The notes under the pieces: generated by a model
What the model was told of the DNA's origin: nothing
Seen by the model: only the letters and a program-made list of their open reading frames with translations
The model's database searches: none
Position numbers and translations under genes: made by a program
In this document: positions 1 to 8,013 of the stretch, in pieces
Layout of the letters: the number at the start of each line of letters is the position of its first letter
Position numbering within the stretch: position 1 is the first letter of the stretch
DNA from: Vibrio chagasii
GTDB taxonomy: Bacteria; Pseudomonadota; Gammaproteobacteria; Enterobacterales; Vibrionaceae
NCBI RefSeq assembly: GCF_002954585.1
Contig: NZ_MSCI01000002.1
Location: 722,089-786,088 of the forward strand
DNA length: 64,000 nucleotides
Direction: 5' to 3'

Positions 1-81
1 ACCGTGCTCAGTAAATTCTGCGATAGCAGCGGCAACGATCGATTCTCGTTTTCTTTGGCTCAGTGTTTTCTTTAAAGTCAT
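1..81 (-). CDS. TetR-family transcriptional regulator, N-terminal fragment (cut by window edge)
   Basis: Only the first 27 codons are inside the window; the rest lies to the left. The reading begins MTLKKTLSQRKRESIVAAAI and continues AEFTEHG, the usual opening of a TetR regulator: a basic lead-in, then the first helix of the DNA-binding domain with the I-x-x-A-A-x-x-x-F-x-x-x-G pattern. The ATG at 79-81 is the likely start; an in-frame TTG lies five codons further upstream. It is divergent from ybiB, so it may act on the shared 200-bp gap, but TetR proteins often control unrelated neighbours. The ligand and target cannot be told from this fragment. Confidence 0.6.
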   Translation of the reverse strand, partial: MTLKKTLSQRKRESIVAAAIAEFTEHG

Positions 82-278
82 TTGGATACTACTCAATATG
101 TCGCGGTTAGCATTGCATACGTTAATTTTACACCACGAAGTTTACTTTTAGAACTCCCACGACGGTTTTAGTAATTAGAGTGTTAGCACCTGAATCGCTT
201 TGCAATGCACTGTGGGTATCATAGAATCGAAAGCGTATTCGAATTTTATTGATATCAACGGAAGAGAATAAACAATCA

Positions 279-1235
279 ATGAGTAGTATTTTAGAGTGTA
301 TTCGTACTGTTGGACGAGGAGAAAGAGGGCGTAAGCCTTTATCGTTCGAACAAGCCTACCGCATCATGGATGAGTATTTAAGCGGACAGGTCGGTGACGA
401 CCAGATGGCTATGCTACTGATGTTAATTCGTGTGCAGAACGAGACCAATGAAGAGATTGCTGGCTTTGTTAAAGCGTTTCAATCTCGCGTACCCGATTTA
501 GGGGCTGATATTGATTGGCCGTGTTATGCCGGTAAGCGCAATGAAAGTGCAAGTGGTAAGCCTTGGAACTTGCTTGCTGCTAAGATCTTGGCGGATAACG
601 GCTACAAGGTATTAATGCATGGTTACATGGATCAGCCGAGCGGTAGAACGCACGTAGAAAGCCATTTGCAAGATGTCGGTGTGCAACGTGCTGATAACCC
701 TGAACATGCTAAGTCGATCCTTGAGCAAGATGGCATTGCTTATTTGCCGTTGGCAAATTTTGCTCCTGAAGCGCAAACCATGATTGGTTGGAAGCATCGT
801 TATGGGTTGAGAACGCCGATCAATACGGTGGTTCGAGCATTGAACCCTGGTGGTGGGCGTTTAGGTTTACGTGGCAGCTTTCACCCTGGCTTCCCACAAC
901 TTCATGCTGAAGTTGAGCATGTGATTGGCAACAAATCTCATTCGGTTATCTCTTTCAAAGGAATGAACGGTGAGTCGGAATACAACCCGAAAGTGAGTCA
1001 AACGGTATGGATGAGCTCTCCTGATAAAGTTGAGTCTTTCTATTGGGAAGAGATGATGAACTCAGATCTACCACTACCGAGTGAATGTGTACTCGGGACG
1101 CCGGCTGAAGAGATGACTTTGATGGCAAACACAGTGGTTGATAGTATGACTGCAATTTTGTTTGCGGAGACGCATGACAAAACTGAGGCCTACCAAAAAG
1201 CGGTACGCCTATGGCATGAGTACTGTGCACGTTAG
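279..1235 (+). CDS. ybiB: YbiB, TrpD2-type nucleic-acid-binding protein
   Basis: The product (318 residues) has the fold of anthranilate phosphoribosyltransferase: an N-terminal helical domain (residues about 10-70, with GRGERGRKPLSFEQAY) and a larger alpha/beta domain. The E. coli homologue is about 320 residues, binds DNA and RNA without sequence preference, and is not a tryptophan enzyme. The glycine-rich phosphate loop typical of true TrpD is replaced by a GKRNES stretch, in keeping with loss of the enzyme role. I chose ATG 279 over the in-frame TTG at 249 because GGAAGAG lies 12 bases before it and the length then fits the family. There is no trp gene nearby. A terminator follows at 1262-1287. 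Confidence 0.85.
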   Translation: MSSILECIRTVGRGERGRKPLSFEQAYRIMDEYLSGQVGDDQMAMLLMLIRVQNETNEEIAGFVKAFQSRVPDLGADIDWPCYAGKRNESASGKPWNLLAAKILADNGYKVLMHGYMDQPSGRTHVESHLQDVGVQRADNPEHAKSILEQDGIAYLPLANFAPEAQTMIGWKHRYGLRTPINTVVRALNPGGGRLGLRGSFHPGFPQLHAEVEHVIGNKSHSVISFKGMNGESEYNPKVSQTVWMSSPDKVESFYWEEMMNSDLPLPSECVLGTPAEEMTLMANTVVDSMTAILFAETHDKTEAYQKAVRLWHEYCAR

Positions 1236-1261
1236 TTAAAAGACGATAGAGCTTGTAAGAG

Positions 1262-1287
1262 AAGGTCAGCGATTGCTGGCCTTTTTT
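1262..1287 (+). terminator. Rho-independent terminator after ybiB
   Basis: Arms AAGGTCAGC (1262-1270) and GCTGGCCTT (1275-1283) close a GATT loop with one G-T pair, followed by a T run. It ends ybiB before the convergent small gene. Confidence 0.75.
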
Positions 1288-1325
1288 GTATCGGGTGTTT
1301 CGGTTAAATGGTCAGGACTGAACCA

Positions 1326-1598
1326 CTATTTTACTCGCATCAGCCTATGCATTTTGTCTTCGAATTGAATCTCGATAACCTGTGATATCTTCATTTTATC
1401 GACACGATCGAGCATTTTTGATTGGTAATCACGCTTTCTCATCCACTCTAGCGGTTCTTTAAAGGCATCCTCATTAATGACAAATGATTGCTCAGTAATC
1501 GAATCTTCAAAGATATGAACCACCCAAATACGGGACTGAAAATCCAGCAATGTGCTGAAGTAAGTTTTGATCTTAGAGATGGCGGTGGATAAAGACAT
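1326..1598 (-). CDS. Small conserved-looking protein of unknown function
   Basis: A 90-residue cytoplasmic protein that I do not recognise. It has no signal peptide, membrane segment or cysteine motif. The C-terminal half is rich in charged residues and looks like a small alpha/beta fold (strands around WVVHIF and VIEIQFED, a helix around EPLEWMRKRD). Codon use resembles the neighbours, which supports a real gene. No strong ribosome binding site is visible before the ATG at 1596-1598. It is convergent with ybiB and alone in its transcript, as the next plus-strand gene is more than 600 bp away. Confidence 0.5.
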   Translation of the reverse strand: MSLSTAISKIKTYFSTLLDFQSRIWVVHIFEDSITEQSFVINEDAFKEPLEWMRKRDYQSKMLDRVDKMKISQVIEIQFEDKMHRLMRVK

Positions 1599-1726
1599 AC
1601 GAGACCGAATAAAGAGGAGAACTTGGTGTTTATCAAGTATACCGTTTGTTGCTCAAGCTTGTCAGTCTGAATTCGGCAACCACTCGAACATGGCTGCCGT
1701 ATAGCGAAGGGGGAGTATGTGAATGG

Positions 1727-1963
1727 TTAGTTGAAGAACATGCCGAAATCGATCTCTTGCTCTTTTTGATATTTGACGAGCTTGACCCTTAGATTGTGTT
1801 GAGTGGCCAAATCAATGGCTAGATTCGACATGTTTTTTATTTCATCGAGACAATTCGAAACCAGAGGCTTTTCTTGGTTATCGATAGTGGCAATGAGTGT
1901 GTTGTCAGTGCCGTGCTAGCCCTTATAAACATACGCATACATAGGATTTTCGTTGTGTTGCAT
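1727..1963 (-). pseudogene. Small gene interrupted by an in-frame TAG (codon 16)
   Basis: On the minus strand an ATG at 1961-1963 opens a 79-codon frame ending at TAA (1727-1729). Fifteen codons in, after MQHNENPMYAYVYKG, a TAG at 1916-1918 interrupts it. The frame then runs on cleanly (HGTDNTLIATIDNQEKP and so on, ending EIDFGMFFN) with Vibrio-like codon use. A GAGAAAG stretch before the ATG could serve ribosome binding. The simplest reading is a recently broken gene or a base-call error; a restart at the internal ATG (MSNLAIDL) would give a 33-residue peptide. No family is recognised. Confidence 0.4.
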
Positions 1964-2266
1964 AAACTTTCTCAAATGGTGTTTTTATTATTGATGCGGT
2001 GAAGATTACAGGGTTTATGTATACAGGCTAGTGCGGCTAAGTAAGGTTGAGAAAGAGAAAGTAAGACTTTGTAAGGGCTCTTTTTTTTACTTTTTTTGGA
2101 TGTTTGAAAATGCGCTCAACCCTTTATCTACCTCGCCTTTTTGTCTTGTTAGGTTTTGTCTATCAATAAAATTGTTGAAATCCATTTAGTAAAATCAAAA
2201 TTTTAGACAACAATTAAATGAAAGAAGCAGATAAAAACATGACGCAAAGTATTTAGGGAGAACGCT
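1964..2266. other. AT-rich intergenic region before the CBS gene
   Basis: I find no convincing gene in these 303 bases. It holds T-rich runs near 2081-2097 and an inverted repeat with arms AATTGTTG (2170-2177) and CAACAATT (2208-2215), 30 bases apart, just before the CBS gene. The repeat could be a regulator site or an RNA hairpin in the leader; nothing in the sequence decides this. Confidence 0.35.
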
Positions 2267-2683
2267 ATGCATTCAATTAAAGTGAAAGATTACATGACGC
2301 AGCAGGTTGTGACATTCACTCCTGATATGCCGTTAAGTCTAGCGTTAGACAAAGTGATGAGCAGTCATCACATGGGTGGGCCAGTTATTGATGACAATGA
2401 ACAAGTGATTGGTTTCCTTTCTGAACAAGACTTATTAGAGAAGCTAGTTAAAGTTAGTTACTTCTGCCAAGACACACACGTTGTTGGTGATTGTATGTAC
2501 CAAGAGGTGCTGTCAGTCGCACCAGACTTATCCATTATCGAGTTGGCAGATATGATGCAGGTAGGTAAACCAAAAGCTTACCCTGTCATCGACAATCAGA
2601 AATTGGTTGGCATTATCACTCGAACCGATGTGTTAAGAGCAATCGGCAAGAACTTAGATGAATGTTTCCAACATCCTGTATAG
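2267..2683 (+). CDS. CBS-domain pair protein
   Basis: The product (138 residues) is made almost wholly of two CBS motifs, residues about 5-60 and 75-130. Each has the typical pattern of a leading Met-Thr or Met-Tyr (DYMTQQVVTF, DCMYQEVLSV), a helix, and a G-x-I/F-T/S-x-x-D-(L/V)L end (GFLSEQDLLEK, GIITRTDVLRA). Such pairs form a Bateman module that binds adenosine nucleotides such as AMP, ATP or SAM and usually act as energy or ligand sensors. No catalytic or transport domain is attached, so any partner is in trans and unknown. It is a single gene with AGGGAG before the ATG and its own terminator at 2725-2750. Confidence 0.85.
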   Translation: MHSIKVKDYMTQQVVTFTPDMPLSLALDKVMSSHHMGGPVIDDNEQVIGFLSEQDLLEKLVKVSYFCQDTHVVGDCMYQEVLSVAPDLSIIELADMMQVGKPKAYPVIDNQKLVGIITRTDVLRAIGKNLDECFQHPV

Positions 2684-2724
2684 TAGCGTGTTAAGAACGA
2701 TTATTTTTCTCAACACCCTTAAAT

Positions 2725-2750
2725 AAAAAAGGCGCACTGGCGCCTTTTTC
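2725..2750 (+). terminator. Rho-independent terminator after the CBS gene
   Basis: AAGGCGC and GCGCCTT arms around an ACTG loop (2729-2746), preceded by an A run and followed by TTTTTC. Confidence 0.8.
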
Positions 2751-2827
2751 TTCGTGGAGCTTTTCTATTTAGACCTGTTTGTCGGTCGATAGATTTGGTC
2801 TGTGGTGTTTCTGCTTTTGGAGGTTTC

Positions 2828-4291
2828 ATGTCAAACCAAACTGCAAAGTTTGTAGAAGGTTCAACGATGCGCCACATCTTGGTGATGTCGGGAGCAGGCT
2901 CAGTCGGCTTGATGGCACTGTTTGTGGTCGATCTGCTCGATATGTTATTTATCAGTATGCTAGGTCAGGTTGAATTGGCTGCTGCGGTTGGTTTTGCTGG
3001 CACACTCACTTTCTTTTCTACTTCTGTGTCGATTGGTACTTCCATTGCGATGGGCGCCTTGGTATCAAAAGCTATTGGCTCAAAAAATAGAGACCAAGCC
3101 AGAAATCTCAGCACCAGTATTATGCTGACCGCGTTTGTCATTAGCTCAACGGTCACTGCTGTGATGTACGCTTATATCCCTGAGCTATTGGCAGCCATTG
3201 GCGCGAAAGGCTTAGCCGCAGAGCGTGCACAAGCTTATTTACAGATTTTATTACCGAGTGGTCCATTTTTGGCGCTCGCGATGGCTGCAGGTGCTGGCCT
3301 AAGAGCTGCGGGTGATGCCAAGCGTTCTATGTGGGCGACATTATCGGGAGGGATCGTAAATGCGATCTTAGACCCTCTGTTTATTTTTGGCTTTGGCTGG
3401 AATATTGAAGGAGCGGCTTTCGCTTCTGTAGTGGCACGTTTTTCGGTTCTTTTCTTCTCACTTTATCCTCTGATTCGCACTCATGAGCTGGTGGCTCCGC
3501 CATCATTCGTGCAGCGGCGTATCAATATCCGCCCAATCTTAGCAATCGCGATCCCTGCGATCATTACTAACACCGCGACACCTATCGGCAATGCCATTGT
3601 TACGACAGGTATTGCACAATATGGTGAAGACTTCGTGGCGGGCTTTGCGGTGATTGGTCGTTTAACGCCTGTGTGTTTTGCTGTGATTTTTGCTTTGTCT
3701 GGCGCGGTAGGGCCAATCATTGGTCAGAACTTTGGTGCCGAGAGAATGGACAGAGTAAAAGAGACGCTTAATAACTCTCTATTTGTGACCACGGTATACA
3801 CCATTGTGGTTTGTGTTCTGTTGTACTTCCTACAAGACCTTGTGATTCATGGCTTTAGTCTGCAAGGAGATGCAGCGATCATTGTTGCCACTTTCTGTAG
3901 CTATGTGGCCATTACCTTCATCTTTAATGGTGCACTGTTTGTCGCGAACACTTCGTTCAATAACCTAGGTAAGCCGCTGTATTCGACCGCTCTGAACTTA
4001 GGTAAAGCGACACTTGGTACCTTGCCTTTCGTCTATTTAGGTTCGCAATGGTATGGCGCGTTAGGCGTTCTTTACGGACAAGCGTTGGGTAATATTCTGT
4101 TTGGATTGTTGGGTGTCTTAGTGCTTCGTTACCACATCTCTGAATTGATGCAGGGCTCCAACGTTGAGCCTGTTGAAGATGATGTGTCTATCGTAAGTTT
4201 GAATACACAGCCTTTCTGCTCTCATGATGCCGTCCTGATTGATGATGTCTCAGCGAACAGAGAAGAGTGTGCCGAACTTAAGCCTCAATAA
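2828..4291 (+). CDS. MATE-family multidrug efflux transporter
   Basis: An inner-membrane antiporter (487 residues) with about twelve hydrophobic segments in two six-helix bundles. MATE pumps use Na+ or H+ gradients to expel cationic drugs or metabolites. The first bundle starts near MRHILVMSGAGSVGLMALF. The conserved loops RAAGDAKRSM and ILDPLFIFGFG (end of the first bundle) and GPIIGQNFGA (second bundle) identify the family; it does not look like NorM itself. I chose ATG 2828 because TTTGGAGG lies just before it; a TTG 11 codons upstream is less likely. The last 45 residues form a hydrophilic acidic tail with two cysteines, longer than in many MATE proteins. The substrate is unknown. The zntA promoter follows. 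Confidence 0.88.
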   Translation: MSNQTAKFVEGSTMRHILVMSGAGSVGLMALFVVDLLDMLFISMLGQVELAAAVGFAGTLTFFSTSVSIGTSIAMGALVSKAIGSKNRDQARNLSTSIMLTAFVISSTVTAVMYAYIPELLAAIGAKGLAAERAQAYLQILLPSGPFLALAMAAGAGLRAAGDAKRSMWATLSGGIVNAILDPLFIFGFGWNIEGAAFASVVARFSVLFFSLYPLIRTHELVAPPSFVQRRINIRPILAIAIPAIITNTATPIGNAIVTTGIAQYGEDFVAGFAVIGRLTPVCFAVIFALSGAVGPIIGQNFGAERMDRVKETLNNSLFVTTVYTIVVCVLLYFLQDLVIHGFSLQGDAAIIVATFCSYVAITFIFNGALFVANTSFNNLGKPLYSTALNLGKATLGTLPFVYLGSQWYGALGVLYGQALGNILFGLLGVLVLRYHISELMQGSNVEPVEDDVSIVSLNTQPFCSHDAVLIDDVSANREECAELKPQ

Positions 4292-4347
4292 TAGCGACCT
4301 ACTTGGTTGAGACTGTTAAATAAATTGCCTTAACCGAAAACTTCTTC

Positions 4348-4379
4348 TTGACCTTGGAGCTACCTCCAAGGTTTATACT
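4348..4379 (+). promoter_or_regulatory. MerR-type (ZntR-like) metal-responsive promoter of zntA
   Basis: A -35 box TTGACC (4348-4353) and a -10 box TATACT (4374-4379) are separated by 20 bp. The inverted repeat ACCTTGGAG-CTAC-CTCCAAGGT (4351-4372) spans the spacer. An overlong spacer with a dyad is the hallmark of promoters activated by MerR proteins; 20 bp matches E. coli zntA, whereas copA has 19. This predicts activation by a ZntR/CadR-type regulator bound to Zn, Cd or Pb. No such regulator gene lies in the window. Confidence 0.85.
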
Positions 4380-4457
4380 TTCGATGAACTTGGGGTTGGT
4401 TGCTTTAATGACTGAAGTAATCACTCCAAGGGTATTGAAGTATTAAGGAGATACATT

Positions 4458-6803
4458 ATGTGCGCAAAACACGCAGCGTGCCGCTCAGTAAAAGTGGACG
4501 TTCAACCACAAGCAGCCGCAACAAGCTGCTCTAGCCCTAAAATTTCAAGCATTACTGCAGTTGGTACATCATCAGGATGTTGCAGCTCTTCTTCAGCGAC
4601 AGTCGCGTCATCGGGTGATGGCTGTTGTAGTTCAGACAGTGGAGAAGAAGACAGTCAGTCCTCAACGATAACGAACGATGCCCAATTTTCTAAAAGTTGG
4701 TTAGTTTCCGGAATGGACTGTCCAGCTTGTGCCAGAAAAATAGAAAAAGCGATCAGTAATATCGACGGTGTAATTCAAGCGAAGGTGCTCTTTGCTACCG
4801 AAAAACTGGTTGTGAAATTTAACAATGAAAGTCTTGCTGACACTATCGAACAAGTCTCTATCACCACTGGCTTCCCGTTAACGGAAGTGGGTTCTAAGAA
4901 AGAAAAACAACAACCAGAGACGTTTTGGCAAGCGCATATCCAACCTAATTTACAGATCATCGCGATAGCTGCTGCGATGCTGTTCGCGGCGTTACTGAAA
5001 AGTTCAGCGCCTCAATTAAGTGAAGGCTTATTCATCGCGACATGTCTACTTGGATTGTATCCGGTCACTAAGAAAGCCGTTCAACTAGCCAGCTCGGGAA
5101 CTCCTTTCGCGATAGAAACCTTAATGAGTGTGGCTGCACTGGGCGCACTATACCTAGGCGAGACTGCAGAAGCGGCAATGGTATTGCTTCTGTTCTTGAT
5201 TGGCGAACGCTTAGAGGCTTTTGCTTCTTCTAGAGCGAGAAGTGGCGTTCAAGCGCTGATGGCTTTAGTACCTGAGAATGCGACCAAGATTATCAATGGT
5301 GAACGTGTTGAAGTAGCGGTAAGCGAGTTGGTACCTGGTGATGTGATTGAAGTGGCTGCGGGTTCTCGTTTGCCAGCAGACGGCCAGTTGATTACCGATG
5401 CTGCGAGTTTTGACGAAAGTGCGTTGACTGGCGAGTCTGTGCCTGTGGAGCATATCCAAGGTAATAGCATCATGGCCGGTGCCGTAGTGGTCGATAAAGT
5501 GGTACGCATTACGATTACCTCTAAACAGGGTGAGAACGCCATTGACCGTATTCTTCACCTAATTGAAGAGGCGGAATCACGTAAAGCACCACTAGAACGT
5601 TTCCTTGATAAGTTCAGTCGTTGGTACACACCATTGATGATGGTAGTGGCTTTGCTCGTCATCATCACACCACCGTTATTGTTTGCTCAACCTTGGGAAA
5701 CATGGGTGTACCGTGGTCTAGCATTATTGCTGATCGCATGTCCTTGTGCACTTGTTATCTCAACACCTGCAGCGATCACTTCTGGTTTGGCTGCGGCAGC
5801 AAAACGTGGCGCTCTAATCAAAGGCGGTGCAGCACTTGAGCAGCTTGGCAAGATCGAAACTATTGCTTTCGATAAAACAGGCACACTGACCGAAGGTAAG
5901 CCTCAGGTGACTGATATTGAGCCACTGTCAGGTTGGCAGAAAGAGGCGATGCTTCGTGTGGTTGGTGCTATTGAAGTTGGCTCTACCCACCCATTGGCAA
6001 AATCGCTGGTTGCAAAAGTTGAAGAATTAGGCATCGATATTCCTGAGTCACACAACAAGAAAGCGCTGATTGGTAGTGGCGTGGAAGGTGACGTCGATGG
6101 TGTGAAATATCGAGTGCTTGCGCCATCTAAACTTGATTTTGCTTTGGATGCACAAGTATCTAAGCAAATCGAATCGCTAGAAGATGAGGGTAAAACCGTT
6201 GTTGTTGCATTAGAGGTTAAAGACTCTGCTCAGGCAGCCAACGCGATTGGCTTGATTGCATGGCAAGACAAATTACGTAGTGATGCGAAGTTAGCGATTG
6301 AGCGCCTCAATGATCTTGGTATTCAATCCATTATGCTGACAGGGGACAACCCGCGCAGTGCAGCTGCGATCAGTGGCAAGGTTGGTATGCAGTACAAAGC
6401 GAGCCTGCTTCCAAGTGATAAGGTGTCTTACGTACAAGAGCTGTCTGAACAGTCGCATGTAGCGATGGTTGGAGATGGCATCAACGATGCACCAGCGATG
6501 AAAACCGCGCATGTCGGCATCGCAATGGGTGGGGGCACAGATGTTGCTCTGGAAACTGCTGATTCAGCACTGACTCATAACCGTCTAACTGAATTACCAG
6601 CAATGATTGAGCTGTCGCAAGCTACTATCAATAATATCCGTCAAAACGTCGCTCTGGCTCTTGGCTTGAAAGGTGTGTTCTTAGTGACGAGCTTATTTGG
6701 TATCACGGGCTTGTGGGTAGCGGTTTTAGCGGACAGTGGTGCAACAGCACTGGTGACATTGAACGCATTGCGCCTGCTACGATTCAAGTCTAAAGCAGAC
6801 TAA
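4458..6803 (+). CDS. zntA: Zinc/cadmium/lead-exporting P1B-type ATPase ZntA
   Basis: An inner-membrane pump (781 residues) that uses ATP to expel Zn2+, Cd2+ and Pb2+. Residues 1-75 are rich in Cys and Ser, with two GCCSS motifs. A heavy-metal-associated domain follows with GMDCPACA near 85. The transmembrane metal site is the ACPCAL motif near 423-428, the phosphorylated Asp is in DKTGTLTEG at 472, HPLAKS marks the nucleotide domain, and GDGINDAP is at 672. The HMA region (VLFATEKLVV) matches E. coli ZntA, and E. coli ZntA also has cysteines before this domain. AAGGAG precedes the ATG. It is a single-gene unit under the ZntR-like promoter at 4348-4379 and ends at the terminator at 6838-6874. 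Confidence 0.93.
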   Translation: MCAKHAACRSVKVDVQPQAAATSCSSPKISSITAVGTSSGCCSSSSATVASSGDGCCSSDSGEEDSQSSTITNDAQFSKSWLVSGMDCPACARKIEKAISNIDGVIQAKVLFATEKLVVKFNNESLADTIEQVSITTGFPLTEVGSKKEKQQPETFWQAHIQPNLQIIAIAAAMLFAALLKSSAPQLSEGLFIATCLLGLYPVTKKAVQLASSGTPFAIETLMSVAALGALYLGETAEAAMVLLLFLIGERLEAFASSRARSGVQALMALVPENATKIINGERVEVAVSELVPGDVIEVAAGSRLPADGQLITDAASFDESALTGESVPVEHIQGNSIMAGAVVVDKVVRITITSKQGENAIDRILHLIEEAESRKAPLERFLDKFSRWYTPLMMVVALLVIITPPLLFAQPWETWVYRGLALLLIACPCALVISTPAAITSGLAAAAKRGALIKGGAALEQLGKIETIAFDKTGTLTEGKPQVTDIEPLSGWQKEAMLRVVGAIEVGSTHPLAKSLVAKVEELGIDIPESHNKKALIGSGVEGDVDGVKYRVLAPSKLDFALDAQVSKQIESLEDEGKTVVVALEVKDSAQAANAIGLIAWQDKLRSDAKLAIERLNDLGIQSIMLTGDNPRSAAAISGKVGMQYKASLLPSDKVSYVQELSEQSHVAMVGDGINDAPAMKTAHVGIAMGGGTDVALETADSALTHNRLTELPAMIELSQATINNIRQNVALALGLKGVFLVTSLFGITGLWVAVLADSGATALVTLNALRLLRFKSKAD

Positions 6804-6837
6804 ATTCAACACTCTTATACGGAATTGCATTCTGTAT

Positions 6838-6874
6838 AAACGCCTTTAGCGGTAATACGTTAAAGGCGTTTTTT
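6838..6874 (+). terminator. Rho-independent terminator after zntA
   Basis: AAACGCCTTTA (6838-6848) pairs with TAAAGGCGTTT (6861-6871) and runs into further T residues. Confidence 0.8.
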
Positions 6875-6968
6875 GTCTCATTAGTATGCAACGAAGGTTC
6901 TGAGATTGCTTATTTTTGTGATACCAATCGTTTTTTTGTGAAACTTGAAATCTTGTTGCTACTAATGG

Positions 6969-6984
6969 TGTGAGCTGTGTCACT
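6969..6984 (+). promoter_or_regulatory. CRP-like site upstream of udp
   Basis: TGTGA-GCTGTG-TCACT is one base from the symmetric CRP consensus TGTGA-N6-TCACA. Two more TGTGA half-sites lie at 6917-6921 and 6937-6941, and a TATAAT at 6991-6996. E. coli udp is controlled by CRP and CytR from tandem sites, so a similar arrangement is plausible; which -10 is used is not clear. Confidence 0.55.
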
Positions 6985-7083
6985 TCATTTTATAATGAGC
7001 TTGGTTAGAGTGTGTTCGTACCCCACGAATTTACTATGAGCTTAAATAAGGGTAAAAGCCCAATAAGCCAAAAGGAGCGAACT

Positions 7084-7845
7084 ATGTCTCAAGCTGTTTT
7101 CCATTTAGGTGTTACTGAAGCAGATCTTAACGGTGCTACTCTTGCGATCATTCCAGGTGATCCTGCTCGTGTACAAAAAATTGCAGAAGAGATGGAGAAC
7201 CCAGTATTTCTTGCTAGCCATCGTGAATACACACTTTACCGCGCAGAACTAGACGGTAAGCCAGTGGTTGTATGTTCAACAGGTATTGGTGGTCCATCTA
7301 CCTCTATCGCTGTAGAAGAGCTAGCTCAACTGGGTGTTCGCACTTTCCTACGTGTTGGTACTACTGGTGCTATCCAACCTCACGTAAACGTGGGTGACAT
7401 GATTGTTTCTACTGGTTCTGTTCGTCTAGACGGTGCTAGCCTACACTTTGCTCCAATGGAGTTCCCAGCGGTTGCAGACTTCGAAGTAGCGACAGCAATG
7501 AAAGCAGCAGTTGAAGAGGCAGGCGCAACAGTTCACATGGGTGTAACGGCTTCAAGTGATACTTTCTACCCAGGTCAAGAGCGTTACGACACGTTCTCTG
7601 GTCGTGTAGTTAAGCGTTTCCAAGGTTCTATGCAAGAGTGGCAAGACATGGGCGTTCTAAACTTCGAAATGGAATCTGCAACGCTGCTAACTATGTGTGC
7701 AAGTTCAGGTCTGAAAGCGGGTTGTGTTGCTGGTGTAATCATCAACCGTACGCAAAAAGAGACGCCTGATCACGACACACTAAAAGTAACAGAAGCACGC
7801 TCAATCAAAGTGGTTGTAGAAGCTGCTCGCAAAATGCTTAAGTAG
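7084..7845 (+). CDS. udp: Uridine phosphorylase
   Basis: A cytoplasmic enzyme (253 residues, the same length as E. coli Udp) that splits uridine with phosphate into uracil and ribose-1-phosphate, allowing use of pyrimidine nucleosides. Family marks are the phosphate-loop region [10 protein letters not shown] near residues 20-30, [25 protein letters not shown] near 95, and [10 protein letters not shown] around 195, the ribose-binding Glu-Met-Glu. ATG 7084 is favoured because AAGGAGCG precedes it; an in-frame GTG at 7012 would add 24 residues with no family match. The gene stands alone. CRP-like sites upstream suggest induction under carbon limitation. Confidence 0.95.
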   Translation: MSQAVFHLGVTEADLNGATLAIIPGDPARVQKIAEEMENPVFLASHREYTLYRAELDGKPVVVCSTGIGGPSTSIAVEELAQLGVRTFLRVGTTGAIQPHVNVGDMIVSTGSVRLDGASLHFAPMEFPAVADFEVATAMKAAVEEAGATVHMGVTASSDTFYPGQERYDTFSGRVVKRFQGSMQEWQDMGVLNFEMESATLLTMCASSGLKAGCVAGVIINRTQKETPDHDTLKVTEARSIKVVVEAARKMLK

Positions 7846-7883
7846 CAAAAGTGCTTTAGGTCTTAATCTGACAGCAAATTTTG

Positions 7884-7916
7884 AAATGGCCGCATCGATT
7901 GATGCGGCCATTTTTT
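7884..7916 (+). terminator. Rho-independent terminator after udp
   Basis: AAATGGCCGCATC (7884-7896) and GATGCGGCCATTT (7901-7913) form a 13-bp stem with a GATT loop and a T tail. Confidence 0.9.
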
Positions 7917-7952
7917 ATTTACTGGTTAAGTGACAGAGAGAAAACAGATAAG

Positions 7953-7988
7953 AAAAAGGCGAGTCATTCAATAGTGACTCGCCTTTGT
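7953..7988 (-). terminator. Rho-independent terminator of the CARF-nuclease gene
   Basis: AAAGGCGAGTCA (7955-7966) and TGACTCGCCTTT (7975-7986) form a 12-bp stem; read on the minus strand it ends in a T-rich tail. It lies just past the stop codon at 8014. Confidence 0.85.
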
Positions 7989-8013
7989 TATTTTGATTTA
8001 AGAGATTTTACTC

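Noticed and set aside
7012-7083. Upstream start for udp adding 24 residues
   Set aside because: The extra residues do not match the family, and AAGGAGCG directly before ATG 7084 fits the known 253-residue protein.
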